64,000 bases of DNA from contig CAZIYJ010000011.1 in assembly GCA_964543475.1 (NCBI GenBank), forward strand, positions 1 to 64,000, written 5' to 3'. The position numbers and the translations under genes were made by a program. This DNA is from JAYSYM01 sp964543475 (lineage in GTDB: Bacteria > Bdellovibrionota > Bdellovibrionia > Bdellovibrionales > JAMPXM01). Each line of letters starts with the position of its first letter. The stretch's first letter is position 1. Of the stretch, positions 25,056-33,509 are shown one piece after another. The notes below the pieces were generated by a model. That model saw only the letters and a list, made by a program, of their open reading frames with translations. It had not been told where the DNA came from and ran no database searches.

Positions 25056-26312
25056 ATGGCAAACAAACGAAAGAAAGTTACTGAAGAAGAATTGGTCATG
25101 ACTCCGCGTCTTTACGTTAATCACTGGGTGAGATTGCAGGGTGTCTTAATCGATGCTCGCGGAACTCCGTCGGACAAGAATGGTCGAAACCAAAATGCGA
25201 TCTTCAAGTCGATGTGGCTAGACTATCAAGAACAAAAAAATCAGATAAACAGCCGCCTCGGAATATCAGGAAAGCGGCAGCTTAGAGGATTTTCGGAGAA
25301 CGACCTAAAAAAAGCGTTCGAAGAGTTGTCAGAAGATTTTATGATTGAAGCCAGAAGAAAAATGATTGATGGACTGAAATGTAAACAAGAAGATTTATCC
25401 GAGATGCTGAGCTTTGTGAAGGCACTAACTGGGAGATCGAATACTGTCACGGAAGCTGTACTTGCTCATTTCATTTGGCAAGCTAAGCGTAAGATGCTCA
25501 ACCTAAAAGTTTACGATCATCTTATGCCCGTCATCAACGGACCTCAGGGAATTGGAAAAACTGAAGCAGTGAAAAAGCTTATTACTCCAGCCGAGCCTTG
25601 TATTCTTCGTTCACGAATAACCGATTTGATTGATAGCCGTTCTGGCTTGTCGCTGACTCCAAACTTCATTGGAGTTTTTGATGAAATGCAGGGGGCATCC
25701 AAGGCAGATATCGATGGCTTGAAGAATTTGATTACTCAGGATTTTGCGAGCATTCGAATGCTTGGAACCAACGATGTAGTAAGTGTAAAACAGAATTGCA
25801 CTTTCATTGGAACAACCAACAAACCAATATCGGAACAAATATTTGACTCAACGGGAATGCGCCGATTCTTTGAAATTAAACTTGTAGACAAGATTGATTG
25901 GAACGCTATCAACACAATTGATTACGACAAACTCTGGCAAGGTATCGATGAAAGCAAACCAAACGGATACTTGAGCCAAGTGGAGAATGAACTTCGCGCC
26001 ATTCAAAGTGAGCTTACTGCAGTCGATGACGTAGATGATTTCCTTCAAGAACACGGAATTACTTTGCCGACCTCAGATTCCGAGGACGTACCATGTAATC
26101 AGCTCTATGATACCTATCGCGTTTGGGCCGCAAACTCTGGCACGAAGGCAATCACCAAGCAGTTACTAGGTCGCCGCCTGAAAAGCAGAGGGTTCGAAGT
26201 AATATCCCTAACTCGAAATGAGAAAACGATGAAGTATTATCGAATTGGAAAAGCACACGCATCTCTTTCGATTGTCCATTCACCTACTCGAATGAGTATT
26301 GATCATGGATAG
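25056..26312 (+). CDS. VapE-like superfamily-3-type helicase/ATPase
   Basis: The 418-residue protein has the VapE (virulence-associated E) ATPase domain: Walker A GPQGIGKT (162-169), Walker B FIGVFDEMQ (204-212), sensor CTFIGTTNK (about 248-256) and the Arg motif STGMRRFFEI. The C-terminal 80 residues resemble a winged-helix DNA-binding domain (YDTYRVWAANSGTKAITKQLLGRRLKSRGF). Such proteins act as replication-initiator helicases in phages and satellites (SaPI/PICI). The stop overlaps the primase start by 8 bp. The 283-bp gap upstream holds no gene that I can support. Confidence 0.88.
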   Translation: MANKRKKVTEEELVMTPRLYVNHWVRLQGVLIDARGTPSDKNGRNQNAIFKSMWLDYQEQKNQINSRLGISGKRQLRGFSENDLKKAFEELSEDFMIEARRKMIDGLKCKQEDLSEMLSFVKALTGRSNTVTEAVLAHFIWQAKRKMLNLKVYDHLMPVINGPQGIGKTEAVKKLITPAEPCILRSRITDLIDSRSGLSLTPNFIGVFDEMQGASKADIDGLKNLITQDFASIRMLGTNDVVSVKQNCTFIGTTNKPISEQIFDSTGMRRFFEIKLVDKIDWNAINTIDYDKLWQGIDESKPNGYLSQVENELRAIQSELTAVDDVDDFLQEHGITLPTSDSEDVPCNQLYDTYRVWAANSGTKAITKQLLGRRLKSRGFEVISLTRNEKTMKYYRIGKAHASLSIVHSPTRMSIDHG

Positions 26313-27165
26313 CTCTGATGCGTTTTTCTCAGTGTTATTTGATGCCGGAGAACACACATGCTTTGGCCACAGTGCTAAGGATACAAAAGTCTTTGATGTT
26401 GAAAAGAAATCATCGGCGTTCCAATTTTTCTCGATTAATCCGTTGGATGGTGAATCGGATCGCTGCGCTTCAGAAGCTTATCACTTTCCCCAGCGTCCTC
26501 GAAGAGCCGATGGAAACGTAATTAAGTTCCGAAATTTTCTGATCGAAATCGACGATCCAACAATGTCAGTACAGGAACAATTGGACTACATTGCCAAACT
26601 AAAGATGCCGTTCTCAACTGCAGTTTACTCAGGTGGCAAATCGGTCCATTTCATCATCAGTCTAGCTGAGTCCTTAGATGACCGAAATGACTACGATCAA
26701 CTCGCTAAGCGAATCTTTCGCGCGGTGCCGAAGGCGGATAAGTGCTGTAAGAATCCGAGCCGATTTAGCAGAATGCCTGAACACTATCGAAGTGAAAAGG
26801 GACGCTCCCAAACTCTTCTTAAAGTGGAGAGTCGGATACCGCTTCAAAAGCTTGAACACTGGCTTTCGGAAAGAGGAATCGGAATGGTCGAGCAGAAAAA
26901 AGTTCTTTCTCTAGAACTGCAGGCAGGACAACTAACTACTCTAAGGCCATCCACCCGCACATTCTTGATGGCTGGTGCAGACGACGGAGTTTGGAACGAC
27001 TCGCTTTTCAAAGCAGCTTGCGACTGTTTTTCAAACAATTTCACATTTGAAGAGTTTGCGGAAATGGCAGAGAACATCACGGGCCATCTCGACAGCAACG
27101 ATTTAGCTACCATTCGTTCTGCGCTCCGCAGATGCGATAGCAATTCGAGCAGTTCCGATTACTGA
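26305..27165 (+). CDS. Archaeo-eukaryotic-type (AEP) primase
   Basis: The ATG at 26,305 is preferred over a TTG two codons ahead. The 286-residue protein has the AEP catalytic pattern: acidic pair in FLIEIDD (81-84), the SGGKSVHFII motif (109-118) with a conserved Lys and His, and NPSRFSRMPEH (150-160). The C-terminal 100 residues are helical. It probably makes primers for element replication with the overlapping VapE-like helicase. The helicase-primase order is found in satellite elements. Confidence 0.82.
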   Translation: MDSSDAFFSVLFDAGEHTCFGHSAKDTKVFDVEKKSSAFQFFSINPLDGESDRCASEAYHFPQRPRRADGNVIKFRNFLIEIDDPTMSVQEQLDYIAKLKMPFSTAVYSGGKSVHFIISLAESLDDRNDYDQLAKRIFRAVPKADKCCKNPSRFSRMPEHYRSEKGRSQTLLKVESRIPLQKLEHWLSERGIGMVEQKKVLSLELQAGQLTTLRPSTRTFLMAGADDGVWNDSLFKAACDCFSNNFTFEEFAEMAENITGHLDSNDLATIRSALRRCDSNSSSSDY

Positions 27166-27255
27166 ATTACCGAAAACTCACTGTGCTGCCGCAACAATCG
27201 GAGTTGTTTGAACTGTTGCAAATGCTCTAGTCAGTATTTCGGTAATTCGGTAATT
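27166..27255. repeat. Inverted/tandem repeat cluster after the primase gene
   Basis: ATTACCGAAA (27166-27175) is the inverse of TTTCGGTAAT (27237-27246), and TTCGGTAATT occurs twice in overlapping tandem (27238-27247 and 27246-27255). It sits between convergent genes right after the replication module and could be an origin, an operator or a weak bidirectional terminator. Confidence 0.4.
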
Positions 27256-27344
27256 GAAAGAAGTTATATCGTAATTTGATCTCTTAAACTTTGCCTTGGA
27301 TTCTTCGATGGAGCGCAGATGTTTATTGATTCTCCTCGCCCTGT

Positions 27345-27758
27345 TCAGTGAGTGTATGTCGAGGGAATATCAAGAAAGAACTTCTTCAAGAGATTGTCGT
27401 TAGGATGGCTCATGCCCACATTAGCTTCTGACAGAGGGTGCATAAAAGAGAACATGTCTGTGTCTGGCAATTCTAACGAATGAGGTATCCAGTTTTCTCT
27501 AAGTAAAAACGGATCATCTGGAACAATTGGCTCTTCCAGAAATTTACCGTTCAGATAGATCACACACTTCAAATGGCAAAGGTGTCGCCGAAATAGCTCA
27601 AAATGAAATTCAGCCGCTCTAACATTATTACGCTGCAAGGATTCTATATGCCGCAGATAGTGATGCGCACAGCCCGTGAAGAACGAATCGACTAGCTCCT
27701 TGTCAGCGTTAGTTAGGTTTACTCGATAGTAGCTCTCTACAATTTCACTATAAAGCAA
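27345..27758 (-). CDS. Hypothetical protein
   Basis: This 137-residue soluble protein has no recognisable domain. It contains CAHHYLRHIE and HLCHLKCVIYLNGKF, with several His/Cys, which could hint at metal binding, but the spacing matches no motif I know. It lies 25 bp after the membrane-protein gene on the same strand. It belongs to the element's accessory part. Confidence 0.55.
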   Translation of the reverse strand: MLYSEIVESYYRVNLTNADKELVDSFFTGCAHHYLRHIESLQRNNVRAAEFHFELFRRHLCHLKCVIYLNGKFLEEPIVPDDPFLLRENWIPHSLELPDTDMFSFMHPLSEANVGMSHPNDNLLKKFFLDIPSTYTH

Positions 27759-27783
27759 AGCTGTTTCCTTTCCTTAAATCTGC

Positions 27784-28116
27784 TTATCTAAGCCGTTCTA
27801 CTACTCTCACAACGCTTTCACAGCCATTTGGGTATTGAGTTACCTTTTCAAAAGCTCTGTCGATTTTTTGCTGAGGATGTACTTCGATATACTGTTGGTA
27901 GTTTGTTTGATGGAAATGATTTGTTACAGGTTTGTTTGGAGTGAAAGACATCTGTGACAACCCAAAGACTGCGTTCCCGATAGTCCAATACGAAAAAGTA
28001 CCAATGATTAACACCAGTACAGCGACGTGCAACGGTGCGCCCACAAATAAAAATAACAAACTCGAAGGTAGAATCGTAAACATCCACAACACAATGGTAA
28101 AAGTCGAATGTCTCAT
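27784..28116 (-). CDS. Two-TM membrane protein of unknown function
   Basis: The 110-residue protein has two hydrophobic helices (about 6-27 and 31-52) and a 55-residue hydrophilic C-terminal tail with HFHQTNYQQYIEVHPQQK. It has the general look of small toxins or immunity-type effectors that act at the membrane, but that is not demonstrated. It is downstream of the serine recombinase gene and upstream of the 27,345 gene on the same strand. Confidence 0.55.
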   Translation of the reverse strand: MRHSTFTIVLWMFTILPSSLLFLFVGAPLHVAVLVLIIGTFSYWTIGNAVFGLSQMSFTPNKPVTNHFHQTNYQQYIEVHPQQKIDRAFEKVTQYPNGCESVVRVVERLR

Positions 28117-28187
28117 TCCCCGCCTTTCAAATTCTGCTCAAAAACAGTTGTTACTCAACCATCCCGTCATGGTCGTAATGCGCGTCT

Positions 28188-28775
28188 TTAGACCGCCTCT
28201 AGTTCCTTTACGATCTTTCTAATCACGCCATGCGAGGCTCCAGTCAGCTTTGCTATTTCGCGGTACTTAAGTTTTCGTTTTACAAGTTCACGCACGAGAG
28301 CTTTGTCCGTGGACGATGGCCGCCCAAGCTGCTTACCTTTTGCCTTAGCATTAGCAAGACCGTTTCTCACTCGCTCGGAGATCAGCTCGCGTTCGAGCTG
28401 AGAGATTGCGGCGATAATTGTAAATACGGCGAGGCCAGTTGGCGATGAAGTATCGAGTTTTTCGGATAAGCTTGTAAACGACACATTGTGCTTCTTAAAG
28501 ACTTCTAAGGCTTCAAGTAGGTGACTAGTTGATCTTGCAAAGCGACTGAACGAATAAACCACTACACCTGCGAGTTCCCCAGCCTTTACTGCTTCCATCA
28601 TTCTGTTCAGTGCAGGTCGAGAGGCTTTCGCTCCCGATACACCTTCATCACTGAATACGAAGTAAGAATGAAGCCCATGACTAGCGCAATGTGCGATTAA
28701 AGCCCTTTTCTGAGCTTCTAACCCAGTAGCCTGTTTGTCAGTAGAAACGCGAATATATAACGCCACCTTCTTCAT
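28188..28775 (-). CDS. Serine recombinase (resolvase/invertase family)
   Basis: The 195-residue protein has the resolvase catalytic domain with YIRVSTDKQ (nucleophile Ser11), the EGVSGAKASRPALNRMM and VVVYSFSRFARS motifs, QLERELISERVRNG, and a short C-terminal HTH with GRPSS and YREIAKLTGASHGVI. The length is normal for a resolvase/invertase. A palindrome lies in its promoter region shared with the divergent gene at 28,852, and is a likely crossover or operator site. Its role in this element is unknown; it may invert or resolve the element or be a passenger. Confidence 0.92.
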   Translation of the reverse strand: MKKVALYIRVSTDKQATGLEAQKRALIAHCASHGLHSYFVFSDEGVSGAKASRPALNRMMEAVKAGELAGVVVYSFSRFARSTSHLLEALEVFKKHNVSFTSLSEKLDTSSPTGLAVFTIIAAISQLERELISERVRNGLANAKAKGKQLGRPSSTDKALVRELVKRKLKYREIAKLTGASHGVIRKIVKELEAV

Positions 28776-28793
28776 ATAGAAAGTATAGCGATG

Positions 28794-28824
28794 TACCGTA
28801 AGTTACGGTAGGTTTGAGTTACGG
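28794..28824. promoter_or_regulatory. Palindromic operator/recombination site between divergent genes
   Basis: TACCGTAA and TTACGGTA form a 17-bp palindrome (28794-28810) centred on a single G. AGTTACGG occurs again 16 bp further (28801 and 28817). The site is between the divergent resolvase and ribbon-helix-helix genes, so either product may bind it. Confidence 0.55.
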
Positions 28825-28851
28825 CTTGTTTTATAAGGAGACAGTTGAAAA

Positions 28852-29037
28852 ATGAAAAGAATGCGGATTGATGCAAAAGCTATTAAAGCGAAGCTCAGCT
28901 TGAAAGACGACAGAACTAAGGTGTCCCTCTATCTTTCAAAGGAACTTTACCTGCAATTCAAAAAGGCTTGCGGCGTTGCTCCCGCTTCGAGAGTTATGGA
29001 AGAGTTAATGGCTGAGTTCATTAGGTCACTCAGATAG
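28852..29037 (+). CDS. Small ribbon-helix-helix-like regulator
   Basis: The 61-residue basic protein reads as a short strand followed by two helices (KVSLYLSKELYLQFKKACG ... SRVMEELMAEFIRSL), which is the layout of CopG/Arc-type DNA-binding proteins. AAGGAG lies 11 nt ahead of the ATG. It is transcribed divergently from the serine recombinase and may repress both promoters through the palindrome at 28,794. Confidence 0.65.
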   Translation: MKRMRIDAKAIKAKLSLKDDRTKVSLYLSKELYLQFKKACGVAPASRVMEELMAEFIRSLR

Positions 29038-29300
29038 ATTTTAAAACTGATGTTTAGTGAGATGCCAAAGTCGGCAAATAATTGGGAAACCAAATTGTGC
29101 CACCAAACTCCGCAATGTATGGCGATTGCAATTGGAACCTATAAAACAGATGGCTTTGATGCACTTATTTTAAGCCTTTAGGGGGCACCAAACCAACGCA
29201 GACCAAGTTGCACACTTGATGAGCGAGACTGAAAAAAAATTGGTGTCTGTCGGCTGGTAACTCAGTGTTTTGCTTGAAGTTAAAAGACCGCTGTCGGACT

Positions 29301-30983
29301 ATGGTCCAGATGAGTCAATCAGAAAATTTGGAGATAGAGTTCAAGGGACTTGCGTCACTTTTACTCGATGGAAAATTAAAAGTTCCTGAATATCAGCGCA
29401 ACTATGCTTGGTCACACAAGGAAGTTGGCGACCTGCTTTTAGACATCGAAGAATGCATTGCCACTAAACAGACTGATTATTTTTTGGGAACTGTTGTTCT
29501 AATAAAGAAGTCAGGCACTCGTAACGACATTATCGACGGTCAGCAACGGCTTGCTACGGTGAGCTTAGTGATCTGTGCCATTCGCGATTTTCTTTTAAAA
29601 AAACTAGATGAAAAAAGAGCTATCCAGATCGAGAGCGACTTTTTGTCGAAAACTGATTTAAGAACTCAGGTTCTCGAAGCCAAACTTATTCTCAATGGCA
29701 GTGATCATAAGTTCTATTCCGAACAAATGTTAGTGAAGCCATCTCTTCGACCTGAAGTAAACAATTCCGTTACGGACAGTCAGGTAAGGCTGGCAACTGC
29801 TTATGAAGTGATTTCAGACAAAGTCGCAAAATTGGCTTCCAGTAACATTGAAGCTCTATTCGACTGGATCGACTTCTTGCGGGATTACGCCAAAGTCATC
29901 ATCGTAAAAGCTGCAAATGAGTCGAATGCTTATACTATCTTCGAAACTTTGAATGATCGTGGTCTTGATTTAGCTGTAACTGACCTTCTGAAGAACTATT
30001 TATTCTCGCTAGCTGAAGATCAAATCGAAATTGTTAGAGAATCTTGGTATCAGTGCATCGGCATTCTTGAGGGTTATGGTGGCGAGGATTTATTCAAAGA
30101 TTTCATTCGGGTTCATTGGGCTTCGCAAAACGGATTAATTAGAGAGCGACACCTTTATTCAACTTTGAAACGAGAAATTCGATTAAAATCTCATGCAGTC
30201 GATTTTTCCGGAAATATTCGCAACTCAGTTGTTTTATTTGAGGCTTTGTTAAATCCTGAAAGTTCAGTTTGGAGTGATCATCCACAGTCGACCAAAGAAG
30301 CGATACAGACATTAAATCTTTTTTCAGTTAAAATTCACCGACCGTTGTTATTATCAGCTTTAAGGAATTTCTCCGTCGTTGAATTTGGCCAGTTAATAGG
30401 TTTTGTGAAAAATTGGACTGTTCGCTGCGCAGTGTGCGGCTCAACTCCAGGTCCAATCGAAAGTGTTGTCTGTTCAATTGCTAAGAAAATTGAAAATAAA
30501 GAGGTCACGACCGCTAAGCAGGTAATAAACGTAATTCTCGAAAGTAGAACTGTCCCTGATGACAACTCTTTCAGAGAAGATTTTAAAGTTCATACTCTTT
30601 CAAAGCAGCATCAAGCCCGATATTTTCTGCGCGAATTAGAAGTTGGCCTTCGAAGCGAAAAAGAACGTGAATTTGTCCCGAACTCGGACGCAAAAGAAAT
30701 TACTCTTGAACATGTGATTCCTAAGCGACAAAATTCGAGTTGGCCCATGGACTCAAAGTTGCATTCTGAATTGGTAAAGCGATTGGGAAATATGACTCTA
30801 TTAAGAGCGAGCAAGAACAATCAATTGGGCGGTGTGGAGTTTTCTCGAAAGAAAGAAGTATTTAAAACTTCCGATCTTCGGATTACCAACTCACTTGGAA
30901 ACTTAGGCAATTTTTCAAAAAATGAAATTGATCAACGACAGACAGAATTTGCAGAGACTGCTGTCAAGGTATGGGGGATTTAA
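29301..30983 (+). CDS. DUF262-DUF1524 nuclease (GmrSD/SspE-type)
   Basis: The 560-residue protein joins an N-terminal DUF262 domain (ParB/Srx-like, with KVPEYQRNYAW and the NTP-binding motif IIDGQQRLATV) to a C-terminal DUF1524 HNH-type nuclease (LEHVIPKRQN, LGNMTLLRASKNNQLGG). GmrSD is a type IV restriction enzyme against modified phage DNA and SspE uses the same two domains with phosphorothioate systems. The ATG at 29,301 or 29,310 is likely; neither has a clear ribosome site. It ends with a 1-bp overlap (TAATG) with the methyltransferase gene. Confidence 0.85.
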   Translation: MVQMSQSENLEIEFKGLASLLLDGKLKVPEYQRNYAWSHKEVGDLLLDIEECIATKQTDYFLGTVVLIKKSGTRNDIIDGQQRLATVSLVICAIRDFLLKKLDEKRAIQIESDFLSKTDLRTQVLEAKLILNGSDHKFYSEQMLVKPSLRPEVNNSVTDSQVRLATAYEVISDKVAKLASSNIEALFDWIDFLRDYAKVIIVKAANESNAYTIFETLNDRGLDLAVTDLLKNYLFSLAEDQIEIVRESWYQCIGILEGYGGEDLFKDFIRVHWASQNGLIRERHLYSTLKREIRLKSHAVDFSGNIRNSVVLFEALLNPESSVWSDHPQSTKEAIQTLNLFSVKIHRPLLLSALRNFSVVEFGQLIGFVKNWTVRCAVCGSTPGPIESVVCSIAKKIENKEVTTAKQVINVILESRTVPDDNSFREDFKVHTLSKQHQARYFLRELEVGLRSEKEREFVPNSDAKEITLEHVIPKRQNSSWPMDSKLHSELVKRLGNMTLLRASKNNQLGGVEFSRKKEVFKTSDLRITNSLGNLGNFSKNEIDQRQTEFAETAVKVWGI

Positions 30984-32290
30984 TGGCTAAAAGACCTATT
31001 GGAATCGATCTGTTTGCCGGTGCGGGTGGAATGAGCTTAGGCTTCGAACAGGCTGGGTTCGACATCAAAGCAAGTGTTGAAATTGATCCAGTTCACTCTG
31101 CAACTCACAAGTTTAATTTTCCTGATTGCACTACAATTTGTGAAAGTGTCGTGAATTTGTCAGGAAAAGAAATTCTAAAACGCGCCAATATAAATACTGA
31201 AGTTGATGTAGTTTTTGGGGGAGCACCCTGCCAAGGCTTTTCGATGATTGGATACCGAGTTCTCGAAGATCCAAGAAACTCTTTGGTCTTTCACTATCTC
31301 CGAATAGTTAAAGAGATCAAACCAAAGTCTTTCGTATTTGAAAATGTTAAAGGGTTAACCCTAGGAGATCACAAGAAGCTCCTCGCCGAATTTATCGAAG
31401 AGGCAAACAAACTTGGATATAAAGTTATTGAACCTTATAGGGTATTAAATGCTGCTGATTATGGAGTTCCACAGGATCGTCAGCGACTTTTTATTATTGG
31501 AGTTAGAAAAAGCTTAGACCTACCGACCTATCCTGAGCCAACGGTTGCTCGTGCTGATGGGAAAAATACAAAGAATCTTTCGATGTCTGACTTGCCAAAA
31601 GGTCCAACGGTTTGGGATGCAATCGGCGATATTCCAGACTTAGATGGCTTTGATGAACTTCTTGATAGCGATACCGTGGCTGCTAAATTCAGAAAGCCTT
31701 CAAGCTATGCTGCGCTTTTGCGTGAAGACATAGAGGACAAACAAGATTTTTCACATCCGAGAAATTGGAACAGCAAATTTTTGACCTCAAGCACTCGAAC
31801 TGTTCATACGGCACAGTCGATTAAGAGATATTCTGCAGCAGAACCTGGCCGCGCGGAGACGAAGAGTCGATTGTTTAAGTTAAACTCAAAAGGTCTTTGC
31901 AATACCATTCGAGCTGGAACTGACAGTCAAAGAGGAGCGCATACTTCGCCGCGACCTCTTCATCCAATGTTGGGAAGAGTAATTTCGGTTAGAGAAGCTG
32001 CTCGATTACATTCGTACCCAGACTGGTTTAGATTTCATGTAACAAAATGGCATGGCTTCCGACAGATCGGCAACTCAGTTCCGCCTTTGTTAGCGAGAGC
32101 TGTTGCTTCGCAAGTGTTGAAAGCGTTGAAAGTTCGGCCATCAAAGCCGACTTCGCCAGTTGAATTAGGTAATGAACAATTACTTCAATTCACAATGTCA
32201 GAGGCTTCTAACTACTTCGGAGTTTCTAGCACCGTAATTCCCCAGAGAAATAGAAACTACGGTAAACCAGAAAACGAAATGGAATTATAG
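30983..32290 (+). CDS. DNA (cytosine-5) methyltransferase
   Basis: The 435-residue enzyme starts at the ATG overlapping the upstream stop (GGGGGA about 5 nt ahead). Family motifs appear in order: I IDLFAGAGGMSLGF (8-21), IV GGAPCQGFS with catalytic Cys83, VI FENVKG (119-124), VIII QDRQRLFIIG, IX RVISVREAARLHSYPD, X GNSVPPLLARAV. The spacer between VIII and IX (the target recognition domain) is about 120 residues. It would methylate cytosine C5 at an unknown DNA site. It is cotranslated with the DUF262-DUF1524 nuclease. Confidence 0.95.
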   Translation: MAKRPIGIDLFAGAGGMSLGFEQAGFDIKASVEIDPVHSATHKFNFPDCTTICESVVNLSGKEILKRANINTEVDVVFGGAPCQGFSMIGYRVLEDPRNSLVFHYLRIVKEIKPKSFVFENVKGLTLGDHKKLLAEFIEEANKLGYKVIEPYRVLNAADYGVPQDRQRLFIIGVRKSLDLPTYPEPTVARADGKNTKNLSMSDLPKGPTVWDAIGDIPDLDGFDELLDSDTVAAKFRKPSSYAALLREDIEDKQDFSHPRNWNSKFLTSSTRTVHTAQSIKRYSAAEPGRAETKSRLFKLNSKGLCNTIRAGTDSQRGAHTSPRPLHPMLGRVISVREAARLHSYPDWFRFHVTKWHGFRQIGNSVPPLLARAVASQVLKALKVRPSKPTSPVELGNEQLLQFTMSEASNYFGVSSTVIPQRNRNYGKPENEMEL

Positions 32291-32426
32291 GTAAACACTA
32301 ATTCGTTAGTCTGGTACTGAACAGACCAGATACCAGACTTAAATTAGTTTGCCCTCGCAGGACTATCTCATTCTTTCTCCCTAGGCGACGATTGATACAA
32401 GTAGATAAATCAATCGGAGCTAGACC

Positions 32427-33215
32427 GTGGCGAAAGCAAAAAAGGCTGGATCAAGAGATTACGACGCAGTAATTGCGAAAGTCTTTGCAGACCTTGTGAA
32501 AAAGCATGGCAAGAAAAAAGCCTATGAGTTTACGAAGGGCCATGTTGAGCAAGCAGCAATTGAACTGGCAGCTAAAGGTACAATCAAACCAATTAAGAAT
32601 ATTCCCGATATAAAATATACTTACGATGCACGATGCGACTTTCCTGCGTCGATTCTCGACGTTGGCTTCTGGGGAATAGTTGGAAAAGGCAAAGCAAAAT
32701 ACGAATTCCAGCAGTTAAAACAGAATAACTTAATTAAAGTCGATCCTCACCTCAAAGCGTTTAAACCCAAAGTATCTGTCATTAAAGACAGAACACACTC
32801 CGCAGTGACTGCTGTTCTGGGAAATGACGAACAAGCTACTATGACCAGACTTCGGAATAACGATCTTATATCGAAATTTTTAGATATGGATAGCTGGCAA
32901 GTACAAGGCCACGAACGGACGTTTTTGAGTTGTGGCCAAGTGGAGATCGATGAAGTTTATGTCGGCACTAGGAAGAACGAAAAATATGTAATTCCAATAA
33001 GTGCTAAAGGTGGGGGAACGGATTGCCTTAGCTATACTCAAGCGTTGAACCTCTCTCTTTATGCTCAGGAGAAACCTCAATTTAGGGGTTACACACCTAT
33101 TCCATTAGGAGTTCTCCGAATTACAAATGGAGATATCTATATCGTAAAATTCAATGCGGCTAATCAGTTGAGCGATGTCAAAATACTCGCTGTAGCCATC
33201 TTTTCAGTTAAGTAA
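32427..33215 (+). CDS. PD-(D/E)xK-like nuclease candidate (putative restriction enzyme)
   Basis: The 262-residue protein has a basic N-terminus, no signal peptide and a C-terminal segment reading QVEIDEVYVGTRKNEKYVIP ISAKGGGTD, that is, an acidic pair (E173, D175), a strand and then Lys194 in PISAKGG, followed by QALNLSLYA. This is the layout of PD-(D/E)xK endonucleases in which the usual E/D before xK is replaced by Ser. It lies 136 bp after the methyltransferase gene and may be its cognate restriction enzyme; this is inference and no family name is claimed. Confidence 0.55.
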   Translation: MAKAKKAGSRDYDAVIAKVFADLVKKHGKKKAYEFTKGHVEQAAIELAAKGTIKPIKNIPDIKYTYDARCDFPASILDVGFWGIVGKGKAKYEFQQLKQNNLIKVDPHLKAFKPKVSVIKDRTHSAVTAVLGNDEQATMTRLRNNDLISKFLDMDSWQVQGHERTFLSCGQVEIDEVYVGTRKNEKYVIPISAKGGGTDCLSYTQALNLSLYAQEKPQFRGYTPIPLGVLRITNGDIYIVKFNAANQLSDVKILAVAIFSVK

Positions 33216-33281
33216 TTTAACGAACTCACTTTAGGGCACCTTCCCCTGTTCAGCCGCCAAAGGTGAATTCCATTCGGAAGA

Positions 33282-33509
33282 TTAGTTGATCCAGTTCATC
33301 GTAAACGGCCTTTCCATTTTGGCCTCGTTGTTTAGATCGGCCAGATATCTCCTCAGGGTTCGAGTCGAAATACGTAAGTTTTTAGCGTACTCGCGTTGAC
33401 TAAGTTTTCCTTCACTAGCGGCAGCCGCAAATTTGCGAGCAATATCTCTAGAGCACTCTCTCGAATGCAGCTTAGGTCGGCCTCTTTTTGGTTGGGAAGT
33501 AAGTGACAA
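33282..33509 (-). CDS. Small HTH protein (possible regulator or directionality factor)
   Basis: The 75-residue basic protein carries an HTH: LSQREYAKNLRISTRTLRRYLADL (residues 36-59) after GRPKLHSRE. It resembles the C-terminal HTH of resolvases and small regulators. In an integrative element near attR it could be an excisionase or repressor, but nothing in the sequence proves this. It reads toward the nuclease gene. Confidence 0.6.
   Translation of the reverse strand: MSLTSQPKRGRPKLHSRECSRDIARKFAAAASEGKLSQREYAKNLRISTRTLRRYLADLNNEAKMERPFTMNWIN

Noticed and set aside
29050..29181. A 43-codon ORF between the small regulator and the DUF262 gene
   Set aside because: No ribosome site, unlike the two coupled micro-genes at 14.5 kb, and the composition is not protein-like enough.
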